From positions 5,796,413 to 5,860,412 of the forward strand of contig NC_061783.1 of the NCBI RefSeq assembly GCF_022458985.1: a stretch of 64,000 nt of DNA. The letters are read 5' to 3'. Position numbers and translations under genes: made by a program. How positions within the stretch are numbered: position 1 is the stretch's first letter; each line of letters starts with the position of its first letter. Source of the stretch: Mugil cephalus (lineage: Eukaryota > Chordata > Actinopteri > Mugiliformes > Mugilidae). Below the pieces are notes generated by a model that was given only the letters and a program-made list of their open reading frames with translations, made no database searches and had not been told where the DNA came from. Below, piece after piece: positions 1-12,800 of this stretch.

Positions 1-337
1 CAATCTGGACGGTAAGAAGTAATCCCCTAAACTGTTTTAGATTTATGTGGTTAATGCTGCACATTGTAACAATAAAAATTCAAAATAAAAAGAGCATTAT
101 GAAATAAATAATCCTAACAATCATCTGTGCAAATGAGAAAAACTGTTGAATAAATAGACAGAAAATGACTTTATAAAGAAAAAATGTGTCAAGAAATAAA
201 AAAAAAAAGAATTGCCCATAGGAAATAAAACATGATGAGTGAACTGAAAAATAAAATAAATTTAAAACATGTTAAAATGGAGTCTTGTAAAAGTAAATGT
301 TACGTTATTATGAATAAAAGTAATGATGAAATAACAG

Positions 338-357
338 TAATAATAATAATAATAATA
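338..357 (+). repeat. (TAA)n microsatellite
   Basis: Six to seven TAA units in AT-rich DNA. Confidence 0.85.
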
Positions 358-2563
358 GTATTTTCCTTCACAACTAATTGGTGCATTGCTGATGCAATTT
401 ATTCTGTTAATTAATTCTAATTATTAGTCTCTAGTTAAGGTCTAATGACATCATTGAGTGTTACAAAATAGAACAGCAGCTGTGTTGTAACATCAAATAC
501 AGTCTTTTGCATCTTCATTTTAATAATTGTCACTAACTCCAGCTCTAGATTCTCCTTTGTGGTGTTGTTACATCCATCCACTAGGGGGCAGCACATTCCC
601 GGTTTACAGATTCCCCCACTCCATTTAAAGTCCAGGAGGAGGGGAGCTAAACAGGGATTAAGCAATACCGATTTCTGGCCAGTTGCAGATTGTTTAAGGT
701 TAAACTTTAATGTTTAACTGGTTAAAACTTGATCTGCTGTAGATGATAGATCCACACTAAAGGGTTTAATTTGTATATTCTCTTTTTGTTTGTCTTACAC
801 TAAATTGTTGACAGGTTTATGATCAAGAAAAGGAGCCATAAAGATGTCTTGATTCTGATACCGGTAACCGTGCATCACAATGTCAAACCATTTAAATCGT
901 GACTAAAAAAGCATACCACTGTTTCATATTATAGTGGCTACAGAAATACAGCCACTTGTGTTTGATGTTGGTATAAAGTATCGATGAGAGCAGCTTTAAA
1001 AGCAGGAACACTTAAAACATCTAATGAGATTATCAATATACAGCTCCACCAAAAAACAACAGAAGACCGTTGACTTTGCAGCTAATTGTATACCGATGGC
1101 GGTGGATCGAATGATCAGAAGGTAAGTGAAATCCCGTTGGTGAATCCATTAGGGCAGGCGTAGTCAAACAAAGGAGGCTCGAGCATTGAGCAGTGCAACA
1201 CAAAGGCTGCTTAAACTGCCACAAGACATTGATTTTTTGAGTATGGACAACCTGCCTTTCTTTATTCCCTGAGTTTTCCCTGGGCTCCACCTTCTCGAGT
1301 ATAATGAGCAGATTAAGCAAATGGGGTGACGTCGCATGTGAAAACTGATATGTAGCATAGCAACAGCACCAAAGCTCTTCTCCTAAGTTTCTTATGTGCT
1401 TTGTTAATCCTCTCATCATTGCTACTGGATGAATGTTATGTTTCATGATGCTCACTCAGGACATTTTTATACAAGTCTATCCAATGAAACTCAACCTCTT
1501 CAGTCGCTTCACTCTACACTGAAATTGGTCCGTTTTACTGTAAGAGATTCAGCTAAAGTGGAGCACTTCCAGAATTTCCAGTCATTTTCTCTTGTGCTTC
1601 TTTATCTTATCATCCCTTTTGAGTAGCGTCAACAAAACGACTGGGATTTAAAAATTGCGGTGGAATACAGCGGGCTGATATACTTCACTTTAAAGGCAAA
1701 CAAGATTCATTTTATGTAACCAGTCTGTGTCGTATAATTGAGTTTTAGATTTTCTTTTGTTTTGTCTGGTCTGTATTTTTCCGTTATCATGCCATGAAGT
1801 TTTATTTCTTAGGGGCAGTGCTCCACAGCAGACAGGAATCTGCCACGCCTCTGTTTTGTTTTATGACAGATTCCAGAGAAAGGTACAGTAAGTGGCTCCG
1901 TAAAGGCTGTGCCTCTCTCTGTGTCTCTCACAGTTTCCCTAACCTATTGATAGTTCATTAAATTAAGCTTCGTTTCAGGTTTAAACCTCCATCCGTTGCT
2001 TTCAGCTTTTCCAATACTAATGAAGTAGACATCCATTTCCATCTATTTAATCATTGCTTTTAATTAACTCATTTTAACTTTTAACTTTTTGCATTATTTT
2101 TGTCTGATAGGTATGTATCCCTAAGTCCAGCCGTCCTTGTTTCAACTTTTCTGGATACACAGTTACATCAGACTGCACTGCAGATTTTAGCTCATTTGAC
2201 CAAAGTCATCTGTGTACATGCTTCTTGTAGGCTGGTGTACAAGTTTCCCAGCTCCATTCCCACGAACATGATGAAAACCAGGGATGCATCGCCGCACGGC
2301 TAAACGCCCCCACCCCCGAATCAGGGCTCAGTATTGATCAGCGTGGCCACGAGGGTGGCAGAGGGAGCTCCTTTGTTTCAATACTCCAGCGACCTCTGAA
2401 CCCTGACTCCCTCCTGCTCGCGTTGCCACCCCTCCTCCCGCCCTCCCTCCCACCGCATTTGCACACCACACGCGTTGCCATGGCGGTGGCGACCTCTCAC
2501 CTCTCTTGGGCACCTACATCTGCTATCACTTAAATGGACAGGAACCCTTCCTCTTCTGAATTC

Positions 2564-2970
2564 AACATTTATGTTTGGGGGAGAAAAGGGGGGAACATGT
2601 GAATGCAATCAAAACCTATAGTGGCTATTTAAAGGCAGGAAGCGGCGGATTTATTTTTATCATCGGCCTCCGTGATTAATGGAGTCGAGCTTAATAAGAT
2701 GTTATCACATTAATAACCCCGTCAGATCTTAATGGCCGACAATCTACAAATCAAGACTCTTCTATCCTGTTAACTGCTTAACATTCGCGTTGCCAATGAG
2801 AATGACGAAACATCTGAATGCAATCACATCTAGCAGGTTTTTAAAGACAGGAAGATGTGGGGTTACTTTTATCACTGCCAGCCATGATTAATATGGTCAA
2901 ATCCACTAGATGCTATCAAATTAATGGCCTCGCAGGATCTCAACTGCCGAAATACGCTCTCAAGACAAAG
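2564..2970. repeat. Diverged tandem duplication of a ~216-bp element
   Basis: The segment starting at 2564 (AACATT) aligns with the one starting at 2780 at a constant offset of about 215-216 bp. Shared blocks include TGAATGCAATCA, TTTAAAG-CAGGAAG, TTTTATCA, GTGATTAAT / ATGATTAAT and a late block of TATCA-ATTAAT followed by CAG-ATCT. The copies are clearly homologous but differ at many sites, so the duplication is old. The ATTA-rich blocks look like homeodomain-type sites, which suggests a cis-regulatory element rather than a transposon; this is inference. Confidence 0.65.
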
Positions 2971-3740
2971 TCGGCCGTCACAGATAAATTACTTTGCTCC
3001 ACTTGCCGTCATTCACAACTTCAGTTATGGCCTTTGATTTTTCTTCTTTTTTTTTCAGAATAAAGCGTCAAACCTTGAGGCAACAAAAGAAAGAGGAGCA
3101 CTGGCAGAGAACAGAAAACAGAGCAGCTACTGAGGCAGTTCAGCTCCACAGTGAAACCAACGTTTTGTCAGGAGGACAACACGGCTGCGAAAGTCTAATC
3201 GTACGCTCGTGTCGGAACGTCTTTTCAGATGTCAGATCTCATTTGTCAGTTTGCGTTGTCTCAAGATATTCTTGAATGTTTTATAGGGATGACAAAAAGT
3301 GTGAAATATCAAATACCAAGTCTATAGTGTTTAGAAAAATAATATAAATAACAAAAATGATATACTTTTAAGAACATTTTTGGGAGTTGCAAATATATAT
3401 AAAAATAAAATATGTAAATATTCAGAATAAAAATAAAATTTGACATATAATTTTAATATTTTGATTTCAGGAGATAGTAACACACACCAAATAATTTGCG
3501 CAAAAATAAATAAATAAATGGGGAGAATGGTTTTCATTGTTGTTATTTTTTGTTTTGTTTATATTGCTGTTGAGAAATTTTCCCTTTTTTTTCAGGATGG
3601 CAATGTATGTCAGACATCGTTTAGTCCAGTGTGAAGTCTCTACAGTCCACCAGTTACTGAGTGGATTGCTATTAAATGTTTGATGCAAACTTTCGCGGTC
3701 CTCTGAGGGTGAATCCAGTTGCCAAAGGTCAGCCCTGCTC

Positions 3741-3893
3741 TTTTTTTTTTTTTTTTAATCAGATTTGATTCATGTTGCAACTCAGGTTTCAGTGTCTTGC
3801 GTCAGGACACTTCGGCATGTGATCGATGTACCTAGGATCAACTCACTAACTGGTTTATGAGCAACCTGCTCTACCTACTGAGCCACAGCCACA
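3741..3893 (-). repeat. tRNA-derived SINE, minus orientation
   Basis: Read on the minus strand it begins GTGGCTCAGTAGGTAGAGCA, a tRNA-like A-box region. A degenerate B-box-like TTGATCC follows, then AGTGTCCTGACGCAAGACAC, and it ends in a long A tract (the T run at 3741-3755). A related copy lies at 51645-51834. Head, body and poly-A order fit a SINE. The family name is not known to me. Confidence 0.6.
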
Positions 3894-4557
3894 TTGTGAT
3901 GACATCCAGAAGCAAGAAAAAAATTATTCACAAGTTATTTAAAATCCCACAATGACATTTATAGCCGCGCTAATAACAGTAACGAACAGTAGGTTTTTGT
4001 TTCTTACAGCAGCCGCTCACTGACAATTTCACTTAGAATATGTAAAATCACCCCCAGGAGGTTTATTAAATCTAAAAGAACAGAAGCAAGTCCGGATGCG
4101 ATTTCACAACTTTGTCTATCTCTGTGTATGACGATTGTCTGACTTCAGAAAATATTTATTCGTTAGATTATGTGTCTGACAACCTTGCACCAGGATGCCG
4201 TAAGTTTTTCTCAGTTAAGCACAAAAGACTGAAGGAGTTAGTCTAGCTATGTAAAAAAAACTAAATGCACTTCAAAACCTCACCACCACAAAGATTTCAT
4301 ACATAAAATCTATGTAAGATAATTTGCGGTTTTAGGAATGAAAGAGTGTTGCTGTAACAGCACGCTGAGGTGGTGGTGGTTGTATTTTTTTCACCTTAGA
4401 AAGTGGCACGTTAGCCATTTCCTCCTTCTTGCCGTCTCAATGCTAAGCTAACCTAATACATTCCTAGCCCTGGCTTTGCAAAGGACGAATGTTACTCAAA
4501 ATGAGACGCTCCCTGGCGCTCTATAACAGCACGCGGGCGTCCTCAGACTGCACTCAC

Positions 4558-7500
4558 TTGTCCTCCTTGGAGCGTCGTTTCTGGGAGCTCTTTGGTCGCC
4601 TCTCACTGCCCAGGCACGGCGCTCCGCTTGGCCCGGTGACCCGCACAGACTCCAGACCTTTGGAGGATTTCTTGAAGGTAAACTCCACGGCCTCGCCCTC
4701 TCTGAGGCTGCGGAAGCCCTCCATGTGTAGTTTGCTCTGTTAATGAAAGAGAACGATGATTATTGGAGGTGAAACAATGAAGACATCAGATGCAAGCTGT
4801 CTTGTGGCTACATCCTCGTGCGAACAACCACATGAGGAAGATGGGATTCGGCCAGTTGTTATGAATTCGTAGAACTGCTGAGAACTAAAGCCGTTCTCGT
4901 CTGCTGGGGATAAACCAGCCCCAAAGACCCCTCAGGCTTTCTATGCAAGGCCCATAGAAGGGACGCATGGAAACAGAGCCATGCAACATATCATTATGAC
5001 CAGCTTCCTAATATTGTGTAGGTCTCCCCTGTGCCTCCAAAGCAGTTGTGACTCATTTCAGGATGTCCTGTGATGTTTAGCAACACATTGTTGTTAGTTG
5101 AGGATCCTTTGGGTCCTGTGGCTTCAGGGGAGGGGCCTCTGTAGATCAGGCTTGTTTCAGTGCATCACACAGATACTTGACCAGCTTGGGTTCTAGTGAA
5201 TTCAGAGGCCAGGTTAACACCTCGTGCTGTTCTTCTTGTATTTTTTTTTTCAAGTTGTTCCTAAACCGTTATGTGTCATTGCTATGGGCGGGTTTAGAGT
5301 TAGGGTTAGGGTTAGGGTGGGGGTGGGGGTGTCTGGTCTGGTCTAGGTGGGTGGTAAATGTCTAAGTAACGAATGCCAGGTACACAAGATGGTCTTCTCG
5401 GAGGCGTCCATGTTGTTATTGTCATGTGATCAGCGTCTAGTCGACTTCCTGCCTAAAGCGTCATGGCACAACAGTAAAGGCGACCAGTTGACTAGTCTGT
5501 ACAACTCCTAGTGTGTGCAGTAGCTGACTAGCAACGGAGAGAACACCCCTGAATGTAGTCCTCTCTACCATGACATTCCAACTGTCCAGACAATCACTGT
5601 ACATCAGCATTTTCAGATCTACTGCTGGTGCAACTAACCACATGGCAACTCTTTGTCCAATTGCTATTTGTCCAAACTGGTTTACAGTGTCAGTTGTCAC
5701 CTCCTTTCCAGTTGCCAACACTGACTCAACATTTGCGTAAATGCTGCATGAGCTGAGACACATATAGCCAACCAGTCAAGGAATCCTTGTAAAAAAAAAA
5801 AATCCAACAGCCCTGGTAAAACATCAAGGCTATCACGCACTCCTCCTTTCCTCTCCTCTTCTTGTGTGTCTCCGGCCAAACCACCAAAGCATTCTTAACC
5901 CCAACCCCCTCCTCTCTACTTCCTCAGCACCACCACCAGTCTGTCCATTTGGTCTCAAGCTGACCACTGCACTGGAGGATGTGAGGAAATGACTCGGGGG
6001 AGGAGTACAGATCTGGCATAGTAACCAAATGAGGTGGAAGAAGGATATTATTATTATTATTATTTTTTAAATTAGATCCAAATGTAATCTGAGGGAGTAC
6101 CGGTTGCATTTCAAAGTTTTTAGTTGTTGTTTCTGCCATATTGTGCCATAAATATTTTTTGCTAAGCACAATGTTCAGTCGTTCAGCCAGATATCGTACC
6201 TACATATGTACAGTATATCAGCATCAAACTGGGAGCAGAGGCCAAAAATATTCTTATCTACAAAAAGGGGGCCTTGCACGAAAACTGTGAGAACCACTGC
6301 TCTACACTGAGGAGACTTTATATTTTTAAGGATGATGAATATTTGACAAATCATCCATGGTCACTTGAAGCTATGAGGCTTCTTACTGAGAGTTTTCCTG
6401 TATCAGCTTTGGGCTAATACACTTAACTATAATGCACACAGGAATGTAAGCTTGCTGAGCAATACAAATAACATAAAAGCATTTCAGAAATGTTGTTTGT
6501 TTATTTTTGGGTGGTTTGGGAAAGATTATTCTGATTATGAGCAGTTTATAATTATAACTGTTGAATCATCCAGCTCTCTGACAATCACTGCCACTTTTTG
6601 GAAGTTTCAGGAGCAGTAGAGCTCCTGAAAATTAAGACTGAGTGGGGCCCAACTTTAAAATTTGTGAAGTTTTTGGTGTAAGAGAAAAGTAATTTCTCTA
6701 AAAGTACTTTCAGCGAAGTTAGAGTCAGTCCAGAGTACTTCTGAGTTGCTAAAACACACTGTCACCCAGCAATGGGCCTCGTTGCATCAGACATTGCATC
6801 AGAGTTATATATAAGAATAAAATGATAAGGGACCTTCAAATCTATACTTGGCGACAGCCGGTAAAAGAGGACTCAAACAATCTCATGAGACCAGAGTTGA
6901 CAGTTTGTTGGTTATTATGACATTATGGCATCAAATCACAAGTCAAACCGTTTATATGGTGTTCACTGGAGGAATTATATTTAATAAAATACACTGATGG
7001 GATATGTAGTCAGATAGGGTCAATTTAACAGGAGATGTGTTGAGGATAAAGACAGCAGTGTCGCATCATTTGAAAACATATGTAACTGAGAATACAGTTT
7101 TACCATAGAGGTGTTCCCATCCTAATGCAGGGCTGGTGGCATGAAACCGTCACAGAGGATAAAAAAAAATGATAGACATATTTTGTTGTTGCGAGGAAGC
7201 TTATAGTTTCCTCGTGGCTATGCAAAGTTCTTCAGAGATTACTTAAAGGGGCAGAAGGTTAAGTGGACGGTGAAGTTATAATTTATTCACAACTGCTTTC
7301 AGTGCAGTTGGTCGTATTTAGAGGTTTGGGATGGTTCCACTTCAGGTTTAGCAGACTTAAATCCACCTTTTGATGGCAGGATTTCTGAAACAGATCGAGC
7401 CACTTCCACCTGTATTCCTTAAGTTGCTACCAGAACATCTAAATTTGCTGCATTAGAAGGATGGAAAACAATAGCTGATCCACAGTGCAAGTAAAGAAAG

Positions 7501-9863
7501 AACGCTGGTGGTTCTACACAAGCTATGAGCCTGATGTAATTCATTTCTAGTAATATTTAACTGGTCACCAACGATGCCGACCGTCTCTCCTGTGATCAAA
7601 CCTCAACATACCAAATTAACCTCCACACACTGCACCGAATGCCTAAAATAAGCATGGAAATGTCATCAGATGATTTACAACAGCACCGGTGCAGGGAAAC
7701 CTGATCCCTGAGCCAAAAGGTTCCACGTGGGGTTGGAGGGCCGGACTGAGACTTTAAGGATTGGGTGGGCTCCCTGATGCTTTAATGCCTTTATAACAGG
7801 AAGCAGGGTTGGACTGGGGGGGAGGAATGAGCCTTGTTATCTCTGCTTCAGCCTCTAACCCCTTTAAAACAGAAATGTTTGAGCTCTGAACCCACCGCCC
7901 CTTTCCACTGTCTGAACATTTCACAGCAAAGGTCTGTGTGTGAGGTGAAGTAATGGTAGGACACTGTGATGGGCCTGGTTGTCTTAATATCTGTTTATCT
8001 TAAAGTCATTTTATCACCAGGGGAATTCCCCCAGCTTTTTCTCAAGCTTAGGTTACCGTGGGCAGTTTTTAACACATTAACCGGGCAAATGAAACAGTTT
8101 GACAGACAGAAAAACAATCTTCCAGTTGTTTTTCTCTCAATAGAACCTTATTTAAGATGTTCTGTTTGGAAATAAAAATGGTTTAAACACAGTTAAACAG
8201 CCAAATAGAGTTGTCTTTCTATTTTAATTACCATTTCTTCCAAAGAAAACAAACGTAATTGATCATTAGATGCTATTTAACTTTTCTTAATTAAGTTGAA
8301 TAACTTTTACTTGATCCATTGAACAATACAACGAGGTCCATGCAAGCGCAAGTGTGAGTTTTGGCACACACTCCGGGCCTACTTTAAGCAAACACGACCA
8401 CTCAAATCTGGGAATCTGTAATGAAGCCACTCGCTCAATGCTTAACATGGTTCCAAAGCAAAAACTCACCTGGTGGACGAACACATCGAGCGGCTGCTGC
8501 AGAGGAGCTCCGTCCCTGCTGCTCATGGACAGGAAGCCGAAGCCCATCCGCACGTTGAACCACTTGCAGACGCCGCTGCCCCGGGACAGACCCGCGTCCT
8601 CCTCCTCGCCCTGCGCGCAGCCCCCTGCGCAGGTGACAATACAGTGTGATGTCCGTATGCGTCTGAAGCGTCATCCCCACAAACAAGCAGCCGATTCGAG
8701 CGAAAACTACACAAACGACACACCGCTCTATACGCTAACTGCAACGGCGATTCTGTTCATATCCAGTTGATCTGCATAATACTTTCGAATTCATTCATTG
8801 TCCATTGTATGCAATAAAGTTGTTGTTTTTTTCCCTTGAAAAGGCAGGACAGGAATTAGTTGACTTCAGTCGACTGTTTTCCCATCGTGCATGGATATCA
8901 CATGGTAACGAGATTTGCGCATACACAAAATCAGAAAAATATCAATCAGTGACAATGAATTATAGTAGCAAAGTGAAGTTTGGGTGGATAGACTGGTAAA
9001 TCCTAATCGTCAGTAAAGTTCACACTAGATTCTGCAATGACAGCCAGTATAAGAGCAAATTAACCCCGTGGATTTTTTCCCCTGCTGCTTCTGATGTCTT
9101 TCTATAAGACATACAAACATGCAGGAAATTCTTTGATTTTGTATTTGCTGCAGTCACAAGACACTGTAAATAGTGGCCCGGGACCCTTTGAGGTCCAGTG
9201 CCTCTCATGTTTAAAAACAATGATTTTAACGATTAATCGGACGATTTATCTCTCGGTTAGTGGATTAATCGGATAATCTACCATCCCTAAAGTAATATCT
9301 TATTCAAGCAGTCAAAGAAAATCAAACATATTCAATTTGGCCCACTATCGAATAAAGGTTCAAATATTCAAATTTAACAATAATTATTTATTTATTTTAT
9401 TTATGTATTTGCTTATACTAGTCCAATAATTGCGGCGTTAGTAATTATTAAATAGCTGTGGGTCCGTCTAGCTGCTTCTATATTGTTTTAAAACAGGACC
9501 TTGGCATTAAAGCCTTTCTGTTCAAGCTCTCGTCCCAGGTGAGAGGGTTGGACTTCTCACATTAAAAGTTTAATTGGTCTGTATTACCTGCGAGCCTCTG
9601 ATTGGAAGCGGAGCCCATACCGTCTCCGCCGTTTACTCCCGGCGTCAAAGCGCACCGTCAAAGCCTCCGGTTTCCCTTCCAATCTACCTCAGCAGCAACA
9701 CAATCATGTTTTCTCTCCCCCGCACCCCAAACCTCGTCTGTGGAGGTCTCCCTGAATGGACACCCACCCACCAATCCCTCACAAAAAAGACCATGGAAGG
9801 AGAAGAAAAGCTTCCTTTCAGTCCCTCGTTTCTTTCAGTGCATCCCCTCATACCTTCTGCCAT
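4558..9863 (-). CDS. lin28a: lin28a-like RNA-binding protein, 5' three coding exons (3' end off the left edge)
   Basis: LIN28 proteins bind let-7 precursors and mRNAs through a cold-shock domain plus two CCHC zinc knuckles, and control developmental timing. Coding exons read on the minus strand: 9863-9854, 8624-8470 and 4736-4558, with phases that join cleanly (10 nt; 2+153 nt; 177+2 nt) and GT-AG ends. The assembled 115 residues start MAEGGCAQGEEEDAG and contain the whole cold-shock domain, residues ~21-95: VCKWFNVRMGFGFLSM (RNP1), PLDVFVHQ (RNP2), SKLHMEGFRSL and EAVEFTFKKSSKGLES. The linker ends QKRRSKEDK. SKLHMEGF, EAVEFTF and QKRRSK resemble LIN28A, while the MAEGG start and PCLGSERRPK resemble LIN28B, so LIN28A is favoured but not certain. 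No zinc-knuckle exon was found between 1 and 4557, so it must lie beyond the left edge. The family call is very secure. Confidence 0.93.
4985..5402 (+). mobile_element. TIR element family 1, copy 1 (carries telomere-like repeat)
   Basis: Shares CTAATATTGTGTAGGTCTCC, CAGGGGAGGGGCCTCTGT, AATTCAGAGGCCAGGT and the CATTGCTATGGG block with the better-preserved copy at 13962-14464. It lacks the ~60-bp stretch before CATTGCTATGGG and has degraded ends. No transposase frame is present, so it is a non-autonomous remnant. It lies in lin28 intron 3, immediately left of exon 2 by about 3 kb. Confidence 0.7.
5300..5317 (+). repeat. Interstitial telomere-like (TTAGGG)3 tract
   Basis: Three perfect TTAGGG units follow a degenerate TTAGAG and are followed by two TGGGGG units. 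The tract sits within TIR element copy 1, at a point where the other copies read GGGGTGGGGGTG. Confidence 0.85.
6238..6304 (-). mobile_element. hAT-type transposon end (remnant)
   Basis: The minus strand reads GAGCAGTGGTTCTCACAG and then a G/C-rich run containing GGCCCCC. This is the usual look of a vertebrate hAT terminal repeat (CAGTGGTTCTCAA and similar). Only one end is recognisable, and the family assignment is tentative. Confidence 0.4.
8625..9853 (-). other. lin28 intron 1
   Basis: Bounded by GTATGAGG (donor, minus strand) and CACCTGCGCAG (acceptor). No other exon is recognised. Open frames of 119-132 codons on both strands at about 9570-10040 overlap each other and show no protein similarity I recognise; I treat them as chance frames in GC-rich promoter DNA. 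Confidence 0.6.
9854..9863 (-). CDS. lin28a: lin28 first coding exon (10 coding nt, MAE + G)
   Basis: On the minus strand CCCACCATGGCAGAAG is followed at once by gtatgagg. This gives a near-ideal Kozak start and a good splice donor after ten coding bases. The leftover G joins the GG that opens the next exon at 8624 to make Gly, giving MAEGGCAQ. Known LIN28B proteins begin MAEGG, and human LIN28A has GGCAK at the equivalent junction, so both sequence and phase fit. The exon is too short to be found by ORF length. The 5' UTR extends to higher coordinates and its start is not determined. Confidence 0.72.
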
Positions 9864-9899
9864 GGTGGGAGGTTTCAACGGCCTCCTGCAGAGACGGCT

Positions 9900-12800
9900 C
9901 CGGCCCGGGACAGTATCACATGAAAGGGGTTGAATGCATGCTGAACGTGCGTGGATCTTCCCTGCGCGTTTGTGCGTGTAATCCTCCACGAGGCTTGTAA
10001 CGCGCTCTCCCTGCTTCCTGCTCCCTTCTTGCACAATACGCACCAGCCCCTTGACCCTTCTACCTAATAACCCCTTTTTCGGTCAAGTCCACGTGACTCC
10101 CAATCGCATATAAATCACACATGTCATTTAAGATAGGGAGCAGAAACAATTGACAAGCTGGCCAATGAGAATAGCTGCTGCACCCAAGGGCCCAGAGGGA
10201 TATCAACCCTCCCACTGCCACACACACGGGGAGATAAATGTAGGAAACAAAACAAAAGGTATTCAACCCATTCCAAGTATAAGAGTGATACGCTTTGAAT
10301 GGCATATTATTTAAATAAAAAAACAAATCTACATGCAAATGATTAATCCTCCCTGCTTGTGTTGACTTTGTCCTACATGTTATTCACTAAATTAGTTTCA
10401 AGATTTCAAGGTTTCAAACAAAATGAAAAGAAATAGTTCAAATGAGAGGTTAGATCTTATAATGGTTTGTGCAGAAAGGTGGAATTGATGAAAAATATTT
10501 GACTTTTTTGTCTTTACCTGGAATGTATGTCATTGTAAGAGATATATTAATAGTTACAATGAAAGCAGAAAAAAAGCACCGTGAAGAACCACATAATGAA
10601 TATCAGTACATGTGCAGTCAAACCCAGCTAAGGCAAGGTCTCTGCATTTGATACCTGATGAATTTAAACTTCTATTAATTTAATAGTAATTACATCATCT
10701 GAACTGGAGACTTGTAAGGTGGTTACATAGACGGTGCCTTAACAATAAATGGATTACCTTGCACACTGAATGGCTTTTTAAATACTAACTGAAAGCCATG
10801 GAAAAATCAATTGCGCAAATTAAAACATTTAATTCAAATTTACCTCATCAGGGAAAAGTATTTCAAATATTGTGCAAAATAATCAATTTAGAAAAACCTT
10901 CAACTTATTATAACAGACTCATTTATCCTTTAATCAACCCTTGAATTTGGAGCGGTTGGATATGTTCCAGCTATATTCCATTTAATTGATAAAAGATGAT
11001 TAATACACTAGTGAAATATTTCAGATTGATGTAGTTTCAAATTTCAGTTTTCATATCAGGGGACAAATGAAGGGATCTCTAGTTTGCACATATTCAGAAT
11101 AATTGTGTTATTATAGTTTTACATTCAGGTGCATACCTTCATGTGTGTGGAGGTGGCAGCTGTATTCACGCAGCCTGTCTGTAATGAATCTACAAACAAA
11201 CGGATGAAATTCATACAGCAGATGGCAGGTAGCTCTCCTGTAGCCCTGCAGGGTGAATCATATGCATTGCAAGACTTTAATCTGCCAACTTTGTCTGCGC
11301 CTGAGATGATTCACCTCCTTCCGTTAAAGGCGTGCATAGGCCCCGCCGAATTCATTTCATTCACTGCAGCTCATTAATAGATAATTAGTCGCTCTCAAGC
11401 TGGTGGGGAGGACCACGGCCCATATCTCGCCACAGCTGAGTCATGGAACTTCCTGTAAAGATACACAGGCGAGGGTGAGTGCGGCTTAATGGCTCATTTT
11501 ACATGTGTAAAAGAGCTCTCAAGTTCCGAGAGACTCTCCCTTCAACTTTTCAATCTAAATCATCACATTAGCAGGGACACAAAGCTTCTCCATGTAGTTA
11601 GTGACTTAAGATTTGTTACTGTTGTTGAAAGATGCAGGAAATGATTGCATATAGATGACAAAAACACACACAAAGTGACCCTAAAAAGCAAAATGTCTGA
11701 CAGGAGGCAGAAAACAGAGACTCAAGATGATGCAAAGAGGCACACGATACTACCCTGTAACTGACAAACATCACCCAGAACAACTTCAAAGACACGCTAG
11801 GACTTAAAAGGCAAAACAGGCTCAGCTCCTGCTGAACTGAGGCTTTGACGTGTCCATTGGTTGCCCATTGTCTCTTCATCTGTCCACATTTCCTTCGACT
11901 TCAGCAAAGAGTCATGGCAAAGGAACAGAATGAGCCAAGGTTTAACATCCTGCCTCTGTGCATTTGTTCATTTTCACAGTCTAAACCGTGAAACAGATCT
12001 GTGATTAACAGAATCAGCCTTTTACCACTTTTGAACACGTGCACAAATACATTTTTGTTTTTTCCCCAGTGATTTTTTTATTGTTTCACTGCAGGCATTT
12101 GCGTTATGTAACGACTCACCATCATCACATGGAAAAGCCTAAAATAAAAAACAGTTCTGAGACAGGCCGCGGTTCACACTGCTCTTTATTGCAGTGCTGG
12201 TTTTGTCCTGCTCTAAACCAAAGAGAGAATCAGAGAAAGAGAGTCCAGCCAGAGGCAGTGAAAGACGCAGGGAGAAACAGAAAAAGGCCACCGGCAACAA
12301 AGCCGGCCACCCCGGGGTGACACGGGTCACACAGAGAGGAGCTTGTGGGAACAAAGCCTCGCCACGCGCTTGCTCGCTGAATCAATACTCACACAAAACG
12401 CACGTTCTTTCACGTTACAGCAATTAACATAATTTCTCTCCAAACGCACTGCTGAATCATATCTGTTCCTCCTCTATTTATGACGTACAGTGCTAGTGCA
12501 GGTGCAATGGTGTGCAGTTCAGAGCAAACACACTTTGGGACTGAACAATCTCTCGCGGGCCTTTGTGTGTGGAAATAAGCAACCGTGCCACTGGGAAGCC
12601 CTTCAGCTAACCCCTCACCTTTTCCCTCCGGAGGGAAATCAATCAATAATCTTGATCAATAACAAATCTATGACCTGCTGCCATGTTGTGACAGATATCC
12701 CTCCAGTAACAAGCCAGGAGGACGGGCTGCTGGAGGCGCGCTCGGGGCAACAATGACAGGCAGAAGCCTCTCTTAAAGGAAACCTGTCTGTCACTTTCAC

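Larger units (their letters stand above)
1..4557. other. lin28 intron 3 (left part off-window)
   Basis: No coding exon is recognised here on either strand; a search by eye for the CCHC zinc-knuckle exon of lin28 on the minus strand failed. The stretch holds an (ATA)n tract at 338-357, a diverged tandem duplication at 2564-2970, and a SINE at 3741-3893. The rest is AT-rich unique-looking sequence. That it is intronic is inferred from lin28 exon 3 ending at 4558 with a good donor. Confidence 0.6.

Noticed and set aside
5461-5879. Two overlapping minus-strand open frames (100 and 60 codons) that might be an exon or gene fragment
   Set aside because: They are in different frames, match no family I recognise, and lack convincing splice sites; they lie between repeat remnants.
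9574-10043. Open frames of 119-132 codons on both strands
   Set aside because: They overlap each other, include the lin28 start region, and have no recognisable domain; GC-rich promoter DNA gives such frames by chance.
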